Source of the DNA: Glutinoglossum americanum
Lineage: Eukaryota > Ascomycota > Geoglossomycetes > Geoglossales > Geoglossaceae
DNA: 47,246 bases
Reading direction: 5' to 3'
NCBI GenBank assembly: GCA_020080175.1
Contig: JAGHQL010000195.1
Span: forward strand, 1 to 47,246
In this document: positions 1-9,753 of the stretch, piece by piece
How positions within the stretch are numbered: position 1 is the stretch's first letter
Layout: each line of letters starts with the position of its first letter
Translations under genes and position numbers: made by a program
Notes under the pieces: model-generated
The model's database searches: none
What the model was told of the DNA's origin: nothing
The model's input: only the letters and a program-made list of their open reading frames with translations

Positions 1-147
1 GACCGATGAGGTTCCCTTCAGGACCCTCCTCGGCCTTCTATATATACTAATGGCCCTAAGGGGCCTATGGTAAGGACCTGCCCGGTTCCCTCTATGGACG
101 CGTACGGACCCCTCGCTATCAGCCGTGCTTCCGTTGGGAAGCCTTTG

Positions 148-330
148 TGATGCTCATGTGGTTCCCTCACCACCGGCCATGCCTTCCGCCGCTGGCCGTG
201 CTCCTATGTGGAGTTCCTATGATGCCCATGTGGTTCCTTCACCACCGGCCATGCTCCCATGTGGAGTTCCTATGATGCCCATGTAGTTTCTTCGTCACCG
301 GCCGTGCTCCCATGTGGAGTTCCTTCATGA
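148..330. repeat. 53-base GC-rich tandem repeat
   Basis: Units beginning GGCC(A/G)TGCTCC restart at 194, 247 and 300, an exact 53-base period, with a degenerate partial unit from about 148. Each unit carries the words CATGTGGAGTTCC and GATGCCCATGT. The block sits in GC-rich sequence (1-480) that contrasts sharply with the AT-rich DNA from about 550 to 3060. No open frame accompanies it. It could be an internal repeat of a larger mobile element that runs off the left edge of the window. Confidence 0.85.
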
Positions 331-491
331 CGTCATTGGTGAGGCCTTGCGGGCTCCTTTCGTATGCCACCGGCCTAGTGTATTACGTATGGGGTGGTCC
401 CCCCTATGCTCTGCCGGCCTTCCTCAGGACTAGCCCTCCTTCCCAGCTTGTTTGGTGACCCACCGGGCCTTACCCGGTGGCCACTGTAACA

Positions 492-1596
492 CTAATTACC
501 CAGCTGTGGAGGCTCAGTAGCCATGCTGAGTAACCAACCATGGGTCATAACACTTGTAGTCTTCCTATAAAGTAGTATCTCAACCATTTGACTTTTCAAG
601 GCATTGAAAAGCTCTAAACATCTTACTATCCAAGAACTTTGATATATATAAGACTTGTGTAGAGTCATTCTGGTAGTAGTCAGGTCTCAGACAAAATATA
701 GTCTTGCAGCATTAGATATAGTCATTTAAGCTACTCAGTAACTTGCTTTCGTACTGGTCAGAGCTTACTACTTTGGCGTCATACTTGTCAGTAGCTTATT
801 TGGGTAATAGAATATCATTGTCTAGGTCTCTATCTCAGCAGCGTCTCCTACTGAACCCACTACTAAGGTCCGTAATAAATTCAACATCTGCTAGCAGTCC
901 AGCTCTAACCTGTTCGTATAACAACCAAATCTCTTCTTCAAGGTCCCTGATCTTATTTACCTTCTGCAGGAGATCTTACCTTTCTTTTATCAATCAAGTA
1001 ATATGTTGTTTTGTCGTCTTGCTATCAGGCGAAATGGTCACTCCGCTTGATGAAGGTTCTGTAAGTTGTTGAGTCTCATAAACAGACTTGTCAATGTCAA
1101 TCATCATATTGTGCTATTAGTAGATTGTTGGACTATTGTCCCAAAGGATAAAAATAATCAAAATTGTAAGAACTCTTGATATTAAGGTGATACGAAGGTA
1201 CTTTGACATTGAGGATTCTTGAAAGGTTCAGTAACAGTGTAATGTTGTACCTCGCAGCAATAATAATGATTAGCTACCTAGCCTATGTGTAGATAAGACT
1301 TGAGTATATAAGGACTAAGAGGTTGACTCAATGGTTTGAGAATAACTATATATCAGTCTGACTTAAAATATATGATAGGTGGGATAGACTTGATTCTAGC
1401 AGGTAGGAAATATAAAAAACTAATTACTAACCTCCAAGCAGGAAGTTAGCAGGTTATATATATATATGACAGTAAACATATAATAGCTAAGAGATTACAT
1501 TGCATATAGATAAGATATTATCGATATTACATGAGCTAATTACCTAGCTGCAGAAGCTCAGCAGCCTTGCCAGATAACTAACCACAGGTCATAACA
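492..1596 (-). repeat. Diverged 60-base direct repeat pair, possibly LTR-like fossil
   Basis: Two copies, 492-552 and 1536-1596, align over their whole length (CTAATTACC.AGCTG..GAGGCTCAG.AGCC..GC..A.TAAC.AACCA..GGTCATAAC). Most differences are C/T or G/A transitions. Read on the minus strand, each copy begins TGTTATGACC, a start often seen in fungal LTRs, and the first copy ends near TGTTACA. The DNA between is AT-rich with no usable frame. An LTR origin is inference; the element, if real, is old, broken and incomplete. The repeat itself is directly visible. Confidence 0.5.
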
Positions 1597-2053
1597 TGAA
1601 TTGTGCAAGTAAACCTAAGACAATATAGTTAAGTAATTAGGAATTAGTTATTATCATCGAAACAATTAATATACAAAGATTCTCAATTCCAGTATTAATC
1701 ATTTTTGAAGCAATATATCACCAAGCTAGCTAATACTATCTTATACTGAATAACTAGTCAATAGGGGTTAATGATAATAGTTGGACAACTAACGAAATTG
1801 ACTTTAACTGATTAATAGAAGTTTTTCAAACATATATTGTCAGGTCCTAAAGGGGTGCCATGAGTGCTCAAGGCTCGAGGGGGTCATTCAGAAGATCGTC
1901 TGTGGGCTTGCGAATAAGTTTCTAAGCTCAAATGGGTATTACTGCTCAACAAGAGATCTGGCAGGATGTTAGAGGGAGATAAGCTAAGTAAGAGGATAGA
2001 TATAGGCTACCGAGTAGCTTCTATTAGATAAACTATATACAAGAGATGTGTTG

Positions 2054-2086
2054 ACTGATAGAGGTTGAAGGGTCAACTCTATCAGT
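2054..2086. repeat. Inverted repeat (10-base perfect arms)
   Basis: ACTGATAGAG at 2054 is followed after 13 bases by its exact reverse complement CTCTATCAGT, ending at 2086. The inner bases GTTGA/TCAA extend the stem with one bulge. It lies about 75 bases upstream of the recognisable transposase frame and could be part of a terminal repeat, a small MITE-like insertion or chance. No matching copy is obvious after 3028. Confidence 0.6.
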
Positions 2087-2159
2087 TAGAAAAAGAGCTT
2101 GCAGGCTTGACTTAAGTACGGACTGCATATTGATTCAAGCTTATGAGCTTTGCCCCTTA

Positions 2160-3028
2160 TGGCTCTATACACTGTGATATATATGAAAGATCGCACTATT
2201 AGTACACATCGTCTACTAGTACTAGATAATTATAATAGTCATATATTACTTCAATTTAATCAGTTTTACTGAGATCATAACATTATTATTATCTGTATAC
2301 TTTCACATTTATTTTATCTATTACAGCTACTTAATGTAGGCTGTTTTTCAGTTCTTAAACAATACTATGATCATCTCATTGAATAGATTATATACTATAG
2401 TATTAATCATATCAACAAACAGGAATTTTTATCACTATATCAACAAGTTAGACAAATAGTATTATATGATAATAATATACAGCAAGAGTTTACAGTTACT
2501 GGTTTAGTCCCATATGACCCAAATTGAGTACTGTCACTACTACATATTGATAATTAGACACTATCATCACAGTAACCACAATCAAAATTATTTTGAATAA
2601 TAGAAATACCTCACAATACTATAGAACTATAACACTAAACTACTTTATTAAAGTCTTATTTGAGGAAATGTATGCACAGTCTACCAAGTCCAATATTGCA
2701 AGTACTTGATCAGCTTGTCAAAGGCTGTAAAATACTAATGTTAAGCACTATTATACTTGCTAGCGAAAATGACAAGCTATAAGTGGAAAACTAATGCCAA
2801 AAAGCAAAAAGAGCAAAACCACGTAAATACATAGTCAGAAATGGTGTTTTGACAGGGGCAGAGGGCCTATCTCATGCGCAAGCTGCTGAACATCAACAGA
2901 AGAAGTGGGAAAGAGCTTCTACAGAAGCTGCAGCTGAACAATTGTCGAGAGCACCACGCAAGTGCAGTATGTGTAGTTCAATGGAACACACAGCTCATAC
3001 ATGTCCTACATGCCAAACTAGTGAATAG
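2160..3028 (+). mobile_element. Fot1/pogo-type DNA transposon relic, transposase C-terminal half
   Basis: One reading frame, without frameshift, can be followed from about 2160 to the stop at 3026-3028. It matches the order of fungal pogo/Fot1 (Tc1-mariner superfamily) transposases. RLLVLDNYNSH (2210-2242) corresponds to RLLILDGHGSH and holds the second catalytic Asp (2225). QLLNVGCFSVLKQYY (from 2324) corresponds to QPLDVGCF, with the third catalytic Asp changed to Asn. INHINKQEF and TGLVPYDPN then follow as in intact copies. The C-terminus has GVLTGAEG and a zinc-knuckle-like CSMCSSMEHTAHTCPTC. About ten in-frame stops lie between 2270 and 2794, each explicable as CAG, CAA or CGA changed to T. 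The region is AT-rich. The element is dead and the N-terminal half was not recognised. Confidence 0.8.
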
Positions 3029-3115
3029 TATATAGCTACATTTAATATAATCGTTTGTTATTGAGTAATTCTCTATATTGTAGCGGGTACCACGAAAAAT
3101 AGCCAGGACGCTTGT

Positions 3116-4909
3116 ATGGCCAGGATGCTTACCGATTACGTTATCAGAGCAAAACTGCACGAGGCTGAACGCAGCTGCGGAGCAAAACTGCATGAGGCTG
3201 ACGCAGTTGATGAAATGTCACCCTACATCTTTGAATTACTCGGGCGGCCTCTAGAGGCGTTCATGAAATATATCGACGTTGCGGTCCGCTCCGTCTTCGA
3301 CATGCTTCAGTTTACGCAGTCTATCGTGGAATCTGCCTCCGCTACGTTGTCTATAGTTGCAACAGTCATCATTATTGTACAACTTGGCCAGTTGTTTATC
3401 GCGGGGGATCCATTTCGGGACATGAATACACCGAAGTATATCGGAAAGTGGTCGAAATATGGCCGTTCCCCACCGCTGGGCTTCTTACCTAGACGCACGA
3501 TTGTTCGTCACCCTATCTTCGACATTCGCCTTTCAAACCTCGAGCGTCCAAGTGATGCCGGGATCGTGGGTGCGCATAACATTGGTGGCTTTAGGCGCAA
3601 GTCGTCTTTGGCCATTTCGGTAGGATCGGAGAAGCGGATTTCGATGGGACTGCGTCTAGTGCAGTCCGTTAGAAGCAATGATTTTGCGTGGTGTTCGTCT
3701 CTTGTCTCTAACAAGCAGAGAGTTGAGGAACCAGTCCCTCGGGCTTCGTGGGCTGCGTTCTTGAACTCATTCGCAATCGAAGATCTCAGCAATTTTGAAG
3801 GGAGCCAATCTCGTTCAAGCCTACTTGCAAGAGATAAAGATGGCCATTTTGAGCTTCTGGATGATGAGAAAATCTTAAAAGGAGTCCCAACTATGGAACT
3901 GACGAGGCTGCAATTGGAATTCCTCATGGCGTTGAGCGCATTCGATCGATCAACCATAAGACGGAGTGGCTCTGGCACGGTTAGACAGTATATTGGCTTC
4001 ACGGGTACCTTAGTGATTGAGTGGGCAGTTGGGCGCGACTGCACTGCACGTTTCGCTCGTCATTCCCGTCCGGTAGTAGAGCTTGGAGGTTTTCTCTGTC
4101 CGGCTCTTTCGTATTACAGCGCTACCCAGGCTCTTCTCAATGCGACGGGCTATTTTGTGCTGAGACATAAATTTCTGGGCATGGAGCGGAAGTATGTCTA
4201 TATCGCAGTCGATAGAGAGGATGACAGGGAGCTACCTACAGATGGAGAACCGGTCTCGCACGATCATACCCTAATTCATGAATATCACTCGTACAAATTT
4301 CGGTCTTTGGGGGGAATGGATGAGGAAGTGACAATTATCAACACCAGGTCGAAAGGCGTCTTGTCGTCGCCCGAAGCTCGCAGTCTGCTCGTTGGTATCA
4401 CCAACGAAGCCGCTAACCTGCGGGTGAAAAGCCTCATTCCAGTTTCAATCAGGAATTTTATGACCACAATCATAAGGCACGATAAGGCTGCCAGCCGCTT
4501 CATCGAAGACGTCAATCGCCTCTCCCTAACCGCCAAGGCTCAGATCGACGACGAAATTCGTAGTGTGGGATGGGTACGCCGCCTACGAACGGCTGTCCCG
4601 GCTGTCGATACAGTACTCAGCTTGCTCACATCGAATAAAGTCTGCAACGCTAACGAGGTTCAACTATTCTGCGATGTCCTTTATGCCGCACAAGCTAGAG
4701 GTGTCATTAAGTTTGGTGACTATCCTATTCAGTTCATGGGTGAGGGTGGTAACGGAAGCGTCCCTTCGGGTTCCAGCAAAATTGTAGAGCATGACTGGAC
4801 CGAATTGACAGACATCACTGCCTTCTTGTTTTCGAAATGGATACACGATGCTTGCTATGCTGATGTGAATTTGTTTTACGACGCTCCTGACTTGATACAA
4901 ATGCTATGA
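3116..4909 (+). CDS. Orphan single-span membrane protein, remotely modin-like
   Basis: An uninterrupted 597-codon frame. A more credible start may be the ATG at 3215 (564 residues), because codons 1-33 are built from short tandem duplications. From the first ATG, residues 75-96 form one hydrophobic span (LSIVATVIIIVQLGQLFIA). A basic aromatic stretch with IGKWSKYGRSPP follows, then a long soluble part with ASWAAFLNSF, a Thr/Arg-rich centre and a hydrophobic-acidic tail. This order (N-terminal span, GxW(A/S)K motif, SW..(L/F)L motif) recalls fungal modin-like proteins linked to vegetative incompatibility, but the likeness is weak and from memory. There is no visible intron. It stands alone beside a RIP-scarred transposon, yet its own frame is intact and of normal base composition, so it is not RIP-damaged. 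The function is unknown. Confidence 0.6.
   Translation: MARMLTDYVIRAKLHEAERSCGAKLHEADAVDEMSPYIFELLGRPLEAFMKYIDVAVRSVFDMLQFTQSIVESASATLSIVATVIIIVQLGQLFIAGDPFRDMNTPKYIGKWSKYGRSPPLGFLPRRTIVRHPIFDIRLSNLERPSDAGIVGAHNIGGFRRKSSLAISVGSEKRISMGLRLVQSVRSNDFAWCSSLVSNKQRVEEPVPRASWAAFLNSFAIEDLSNFEGSQSRSSLLARDKDGHFELLDDEKILKGVPTMELTRLQLEFLMALSAFDRSTIRRSGSGTVRQYIGFTGTLVIEWAVGRDCTARFARHSRPVVELGGFLCPALSYYSATQALLNATGYFVLRHKFLGMERKYVYIAVDREDDRELPTDGEPVSHDHTLIHEYHSYKFRSLGGMDEEVTIINTRSKGVLSSPEARSLLVGITNEAANLRVKSLIPVSIRNFMTTIIRHDKAASRFIEDVNRLSLTAKAQIDDEIRSVGWVRRLRTAVPAVDTVLSLLTSNKVCNANEVQLFCDVLYAAQARGVIKFGDYPIQFMGEGGNGSVPSGSSKIVEHDWTELTDITAFLFSKWIHDACYADVNLFYDAPDLIQML
3148..3206 (+). repeat. 33-base tandem duplication at the orphan gene's 5' end
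   Basis: AGCAAAACTGCACGAGGCTG at 3148 recurs as AGCAAAACTGCATGAGGCTG at 3181, a period of 33 bases. Just upstream GCCAGGACGCTT and GCCAGGATGCTT repeat with an 18-base period (3102 and 3120). In the long frame the larger duplication reads AKLHEAERSCG/AKLHEADAVD. This suggests that the first 33 codons are slipped, recently assembled sequence rather than conserved protein. Confidence 0.8.
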
Positions 4910-6076
4910 GCCCACTTTGTCAATTTACCCCAGTTCTCCTACCCTATAAGGTAGCACATAGCAGTGTATGTTAGAATTGTTTGTAGGGAAACGGAAGCAA
5001 TGGTAGATTCTCAATATGGAAGCATCGTAAAACCTCTTCTGCGGGATGACCTCATCCTTGAGCACCACCGTTCCGCGGCGTCGTAGTTGTTGGAGAATTC
5101 AAAACATATAGCTTAATGCTATGCCGAGGAGGAAACGAGGAAGAGTGAGAGAAATGGTTCCGTGTAGTAGGAATGAAATGAATCAAGGCGATAGATATTT
5201 GCGGCAAGTAAGTTGCGACGCAGGATATTTGCTGGACTCGATTTTGCTAGTCACGGCTAACAAAACTACAGAATCTCTGACAGCTAACTAGCATCTTGGA
5301 GCGCTCAAAAATTCACCAGGCCAAGTGAAATCTATCGCTCCTCAGTAATGGCCTTAGGGCAGTGCAATGCCGTTCACCATCTGCATATTAGTTGGGGCCA
5401 TCTAGCGCCATTTATAATCGAGAATTCTATCCTAGTGGGTTTACACACGATCCTCGCACCATAAGCAGACCGACCGTGCTATCAGCTACTAAACACCACT
5501 CTCTACTCCGCGGAGCCTCGGGCCAGGCCGTGACACCCATTCGAGCTCGAGAATCCACCCACGAGCGCCCGAGAGCACCTCTCCTAGCAATCTCGACGAC
5601 CTTGAGCATCCGCGGCACCTCCTAGGATCTGACAAGGGCACAGTACATGCATGAATTGCCAATTTAGAAAACGCCTCATCAGAGTGCGGCATCAGGAGAC
5701 ACAGTTGATAGACAATAGGTGAGGATGAAGAATGAGAGGAGGGAAATGGCGATGGATTTGTGTCGATGGCTGAACCTCGCGGAAAAGCGGCGGGAAAGCC
5801 AGGCGAGACACCTTACCGGAAAGGGTGCTTGGCCTCTACCCAGTCGAGGTTTTAGGGCGGCCGCGCCCAACAATCGATGTACGGGTAAGTCCAGTTAAAC
5901 AAATGCCTAGTGTTTAGTTGGCCGGCTGCCTAGGCTGTGGCAACACGCTCTCTAGGCTCTTTAGGTGTAGGCATCGGCTTAACTAGAAGTTGGTGTTCCT
6001 GTTAGGTCAACGGCGGCGTGTCACACGAACCCTTTTTGGGCCAGACGGGGGGTGTGCCGGAACCGACAGCCGATAT

Positions 6077-6165
6077 ATATTCTCTCAAGTCAGTGCGAGA
6101 GGCTGTGCGGTCAGCCTTGAACCTGTATCGTGTATCATGCATATTCTCCCAAGTCGGTGCGAGGG
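6077..6165. repeat. Diverged 64-base tandem duplication
   Basis: ATATTCTCTCAAGTCAGTGC at 6077 recurs as ATATTCTCCCAAGTCGGTGC at 6141. Both copies continue GAGRG, and a GAACC word follows each (6119 and 6183). The period is 64 bases. No gene is attached to it. Confidence 0.75.
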
Positions 6166-6819
6166 CCCGACCGCACCCGTTCGAACCTCTGCGTATTTAC
6201 TCATGTGATATGCTATCTTGATCTGAAATAAAAGGGGATTTTTCCCAAGTTCACCTTATCTCACGTCATCACGATGAACCCGAAGCAGCGGTAACCAGTC
6301 TTTTCTTTATCTATTTTCCCTTCCTTCCTTCTCAAGGCGTTGCCCGAAAAGAATCGCGGACGAAAGTCTCTGCCCAGCAACGCGCAAGCGAGTGACGGTT
6401 GCCGGGCGGAGGCTTTCCCTGCCCCATGAACGGGTATGCGTGCAGGATGTCTAGCCTTCCCTCTGAAACTCCAGGGTCAGCTTCGGCTGCCGCTCTCTCC
6501 TGTCAAAATTTCACGCGGTCACAACGTGTGCGGGTCACAGTTTACTCGTAAGCTGGTCATATAGCTCGGCTTACAACGGCGGCCAAGAAAGTCAGGAAGT
6601 CGAAAAGTCAAGCCTTTGTCCTTTTTCCTAACCCCGCTTTACGATTCTCGTTTGGTCCCGCTAAGAGCTATATCAATCATATGGATTATTCGCGGGATGT
6701 TGTGTGTGGAGATAGATAACAGCGGGAGTCCGGAAGATAGATAATTGATAACTGATAATCGCCAACTTTTGCTCGTGAAAGGCTTGTGATTGTTTGTTCC
6801 CCGCGATAGCCTGCTTCCG

Positions 6820-6820
<1 letters not shown>

Positions 6821-6855
<35 letters not shown>
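6821..6855. repeat. (GCT)n trinucleotide microsatellite
   Basis: Nearly twelve uninterrupted GCT units (35 bases). Open frames across it would read poly-Ser on one strand and poly-Cys on the other, but neither lies in a convincing gene. Confidence 0.95.
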
Positions 6856-6856
<1 letters not shown>

Positions 6857-7651
6857 TAAACCCCCAAACCTACCATGTCTCCCCAAACCCTAAAGAAGCA
6901 AAGGCTACCCTCCGTAGGATATCCAAACCAACCTTCCCTCCTGTCTCCGTTCTTCGGAGTGAGGCTCTTTAAACGAGCTGTTATTCTGCTGTTGAAAGAG
7001 ATGTGGACGTGCGGTGCCGATGCACGAAGATAGGGGCCGATTCCTTGTGCCTGAAGATCTTGGCCAGGAGGAGTTTAACGGGTGGGTCGGGCCTGGATCT
7101 CTTGACCAGACCCAGGCTTGGCGTGCAGATGATGGGCTGCCAGTGGTCTGGGCCTTGAGGGGCATGCGCGAAGGATATCCCATCCTGTCCTTTGCCTTTT
7201 GAGTTACGTTCTATAGAGTAGAGTAGAGCATCTACAGCACTGCGTATTCTTCTGGATATTTTCTTTTTGCCATTGCTCGGTCGTCTTCCCGCTTCCGTCA
7301 GGACAAATGCCCACGCGATGATCTGGCGACCCTTTCCGACGCTTCAATACTCTTTACTAGTAGTTTCTTCGGGCGCTGCCTTGCGTGACCGGATCGTCCG
7401 ATGTGTATACCATGTGTGGATGGTCGCAATGTAGATCATGGTACTCTGGCTCGGTGTATGATTGATGACCCTGCAGCGCAGATACGTGCTCTACACACTC
7501 TACATACTTTATTGCGGTCGTCGATCCTAGATAAGGGGTTCGTGCGTTGGTGCGCATTATTGCGTTTTGGTGAGGGGTTTGACTCTGGCGGTGACGTTGG
7601 CTGGGGTTTCGAACGTGCCGAGGCACCATGGCACATGCACCCTCGACTCTG

Positions 7652-7697
7652 GTCCGTCTTGTCGGTCTTGTCTTGTCTGGTCTGGTCTGGTCTGTGG
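7652..7697. repeat. Pentanucleotide TCT(T/G)G run
   Basis: A short run of GTCTTGTCTTGTCTGGTCTG type repeats with a 5-base period. It is non-coding as far as I can see. Confidence 0.75.
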
Positions 7698-9753
7698 CTT
7701 CGAACGAGAGAGTTTCTACGGGGTACGAGGAAGCCGCAGAAAAGAAGAGCACAGAAATGCCGCAAAGGCTGAGACCCACAACATCAACTGGACTGGAGAC
7801 GAACCGTTACTTGATAAAGATAAATTAAAGAATCGACCCGCTATTTGCCGGTCCGACGGGCAGAGCTCGCTTGCCTACACGAAGTAGCGCCCCTAGTATC
7901 TATCTATTCCTCGTTCTTTTTTTCTCAAGCACGCAGGCCCCGGAAGATCGTGTGGAGCTACGATTCATTCGCGACATCCAGGAGCGGTGTTTTTGTTTTT
8001 TTATTTCTTATTTTTATCTTTCTCCCTTACGAATTCTGGTTGTTGCAGCGGGATGGGAGTGTCTTGTGTTCCACCCGCCCTCACGAAACAGACCACGGGG
8101 AAACTCCCGACTACCAACTTCTATCCGGTAGCACAGCCGGCACGACACACGATGTCGTACGCCATGTGCATCCAACCAAGAATTAAGACTCAAGACCCCC
8201 TAGCGGTCCCGTCCGTCATTCTCTTGTCTTCGGAGACGTTCGGAAGAAATAAACAGCCCATGCTTAAGTGCATTTGCCCCTGAGAGAAAGGGAGATGCGC
8301 ACGGCGATGGAAATGCTGTTCGCTTTGAGGATGGCGGTCCACTAGTTGCCCAATTACAGTGGAGAAGGGCCTGAAGCAGGGTGCGAAGAAGAGTGCAAAA
8401 AGAGGCGATTTTGCCTTCAAATTTCTTTACCCGCAAGCCCCATAATCCCGCCTCATCGAGAAATCTCGCGTGGTTGTGGTCACCCATCTGGTTTGGCGTA
8501 AATACTCTCGCGAACCCTTGCCCGGGAAGAAGAGGACAAATTGGGCGGCCCCCCACAACGTAAAGTGAATCATGAAGAGTACAGAGGCAAGGCTGCAGAG
8601 TTGACAGCGGAGATTCTCAAGGGCAAGGAATAAAAGTCCCCTTGTATCCTGTCTCCAAGGTTCAGCTTGCGGTACGGAGTAAGGATAGTAAGCAGGACTA
8701 TCCATAACGTTAACGTCAATAGCATCGAGGATTATTTGAATTCGAGTTCCAGGAACACTGAATATTTGCCATGACACATGCCTTCCACAGGCCAACCGGA
8801 ACTTAAAGCGCGACGGGATACCCCCCCCCCTGCAAGAACTCTTCGAGGCACGGCACAGGCACCTTCCATCACCCAACCAATAAAGCCACCAAACCATGCC
8901 TGTCCAACCCTTGTCTGACGGCACGCGGGATAAAAAGCAAAAGGGAAAAAAGAAAACATGACACTGGGTCTTCGAGACGACGAACTCGCATCACACAACT
9001 GATGCGCACACGAATTCCATCTCCTCTCCCGTTCTGTTCCAAGCTAGTCCCCGCCCGGCGAGCCACCGCGACCAGCCCCATCCATTCGCCATCCATTCAC
9101 GGTCCCCCATTCACTCCGTCCATTTTTCCTGCATGCAGAGTGGAGAAGATGAGCTATCATAGTCAATTCGGTAGTGCGAGTGCCCGTGTGCACCTGCAAC
9201 CCCTCCTTGTCGCATCGCGTTCCTATTGCATCCTGCGTTGCATCTCACACCCGGAGGTGTGATGGAGAGTGGCGGGTCATCCAGGTCGTGCTGCGTACTT
9301 ATACATTGACACAAGATAAACAACCTCCTCTGTTGTTTCCGGGTCCTCCTTGCCAGCACGCACGCTCGTTTGCCCGTGTCAACTGTACCAAGGCAAACCG
9401 ATCCCTACTTCTTCATTTATTCTTACTTTGTCCCACCACACCACTCCCTCGGGTCGTCATACCAACGCTCACTCTGGGACCCTTTTTCTTTATTCTTCGT
9501 ACGCGAGATATTGCAGAGGAGCCTGAGGGCAGGATAGGAGAAGGAACTCCCCGTTTAAAAGATCGGGTTTCGCGAAGGCTTTTGGGGTTGATTTTTTTGG
9601 GTTTCGTGTTGCAGGAAAGTCGGGTTCGAAGCCTTATAGAAACCTCCGCGTCGCTTCGTCACGAACACTCGATCGAACCTCTGCCACCGTCGGCCACGAA
9701 GTTGACGGCAACAACGACAAGAGCTAGAGCCACAGTAACAGCAAAGCGCCGCC

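Larger units (their letters stand above)
4910..9753. other. Gene-free stretch, 4.8 kb
   Basis: I see no protein gene here. Open frames up to about 200 codons exist on both strands but have low-complexity or random composition and no domains or splice structure. Contents I can name are a diverged tandem duplication (6077-6165), a CTG microsatellite (6821-6855), a TCTGG-type run (7652-7697) and homopolymer tracts. The last few hundred bases are presumably promoter and 5' leader of the RGS gene at 9754. Some of the stretch may be decayed mobile DNA, but no family is recognisable. Confidence 0.6.

Noticed and set aside
743-1072. 109-codon plus-strand frame in the AT-rich block
   Set aside because: Random composition with no domain. 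The antisense frame has a short Glu/Leu-rich stretch that might be relic mobile-element sequence, but it is too short and broken to name.
7357-7779. Overlapping frames of 106-140 codons on both strands
   Set aside because: They arise across the TCTGG repeat and show no protein-like features, splice sites or homology that I can recognise.
8427-8924. 165-codon minus-strand frame
   Set aside because: No motif or signal; composition looks like translated non-coding DNA. It competes with frames of similar length on both strands.
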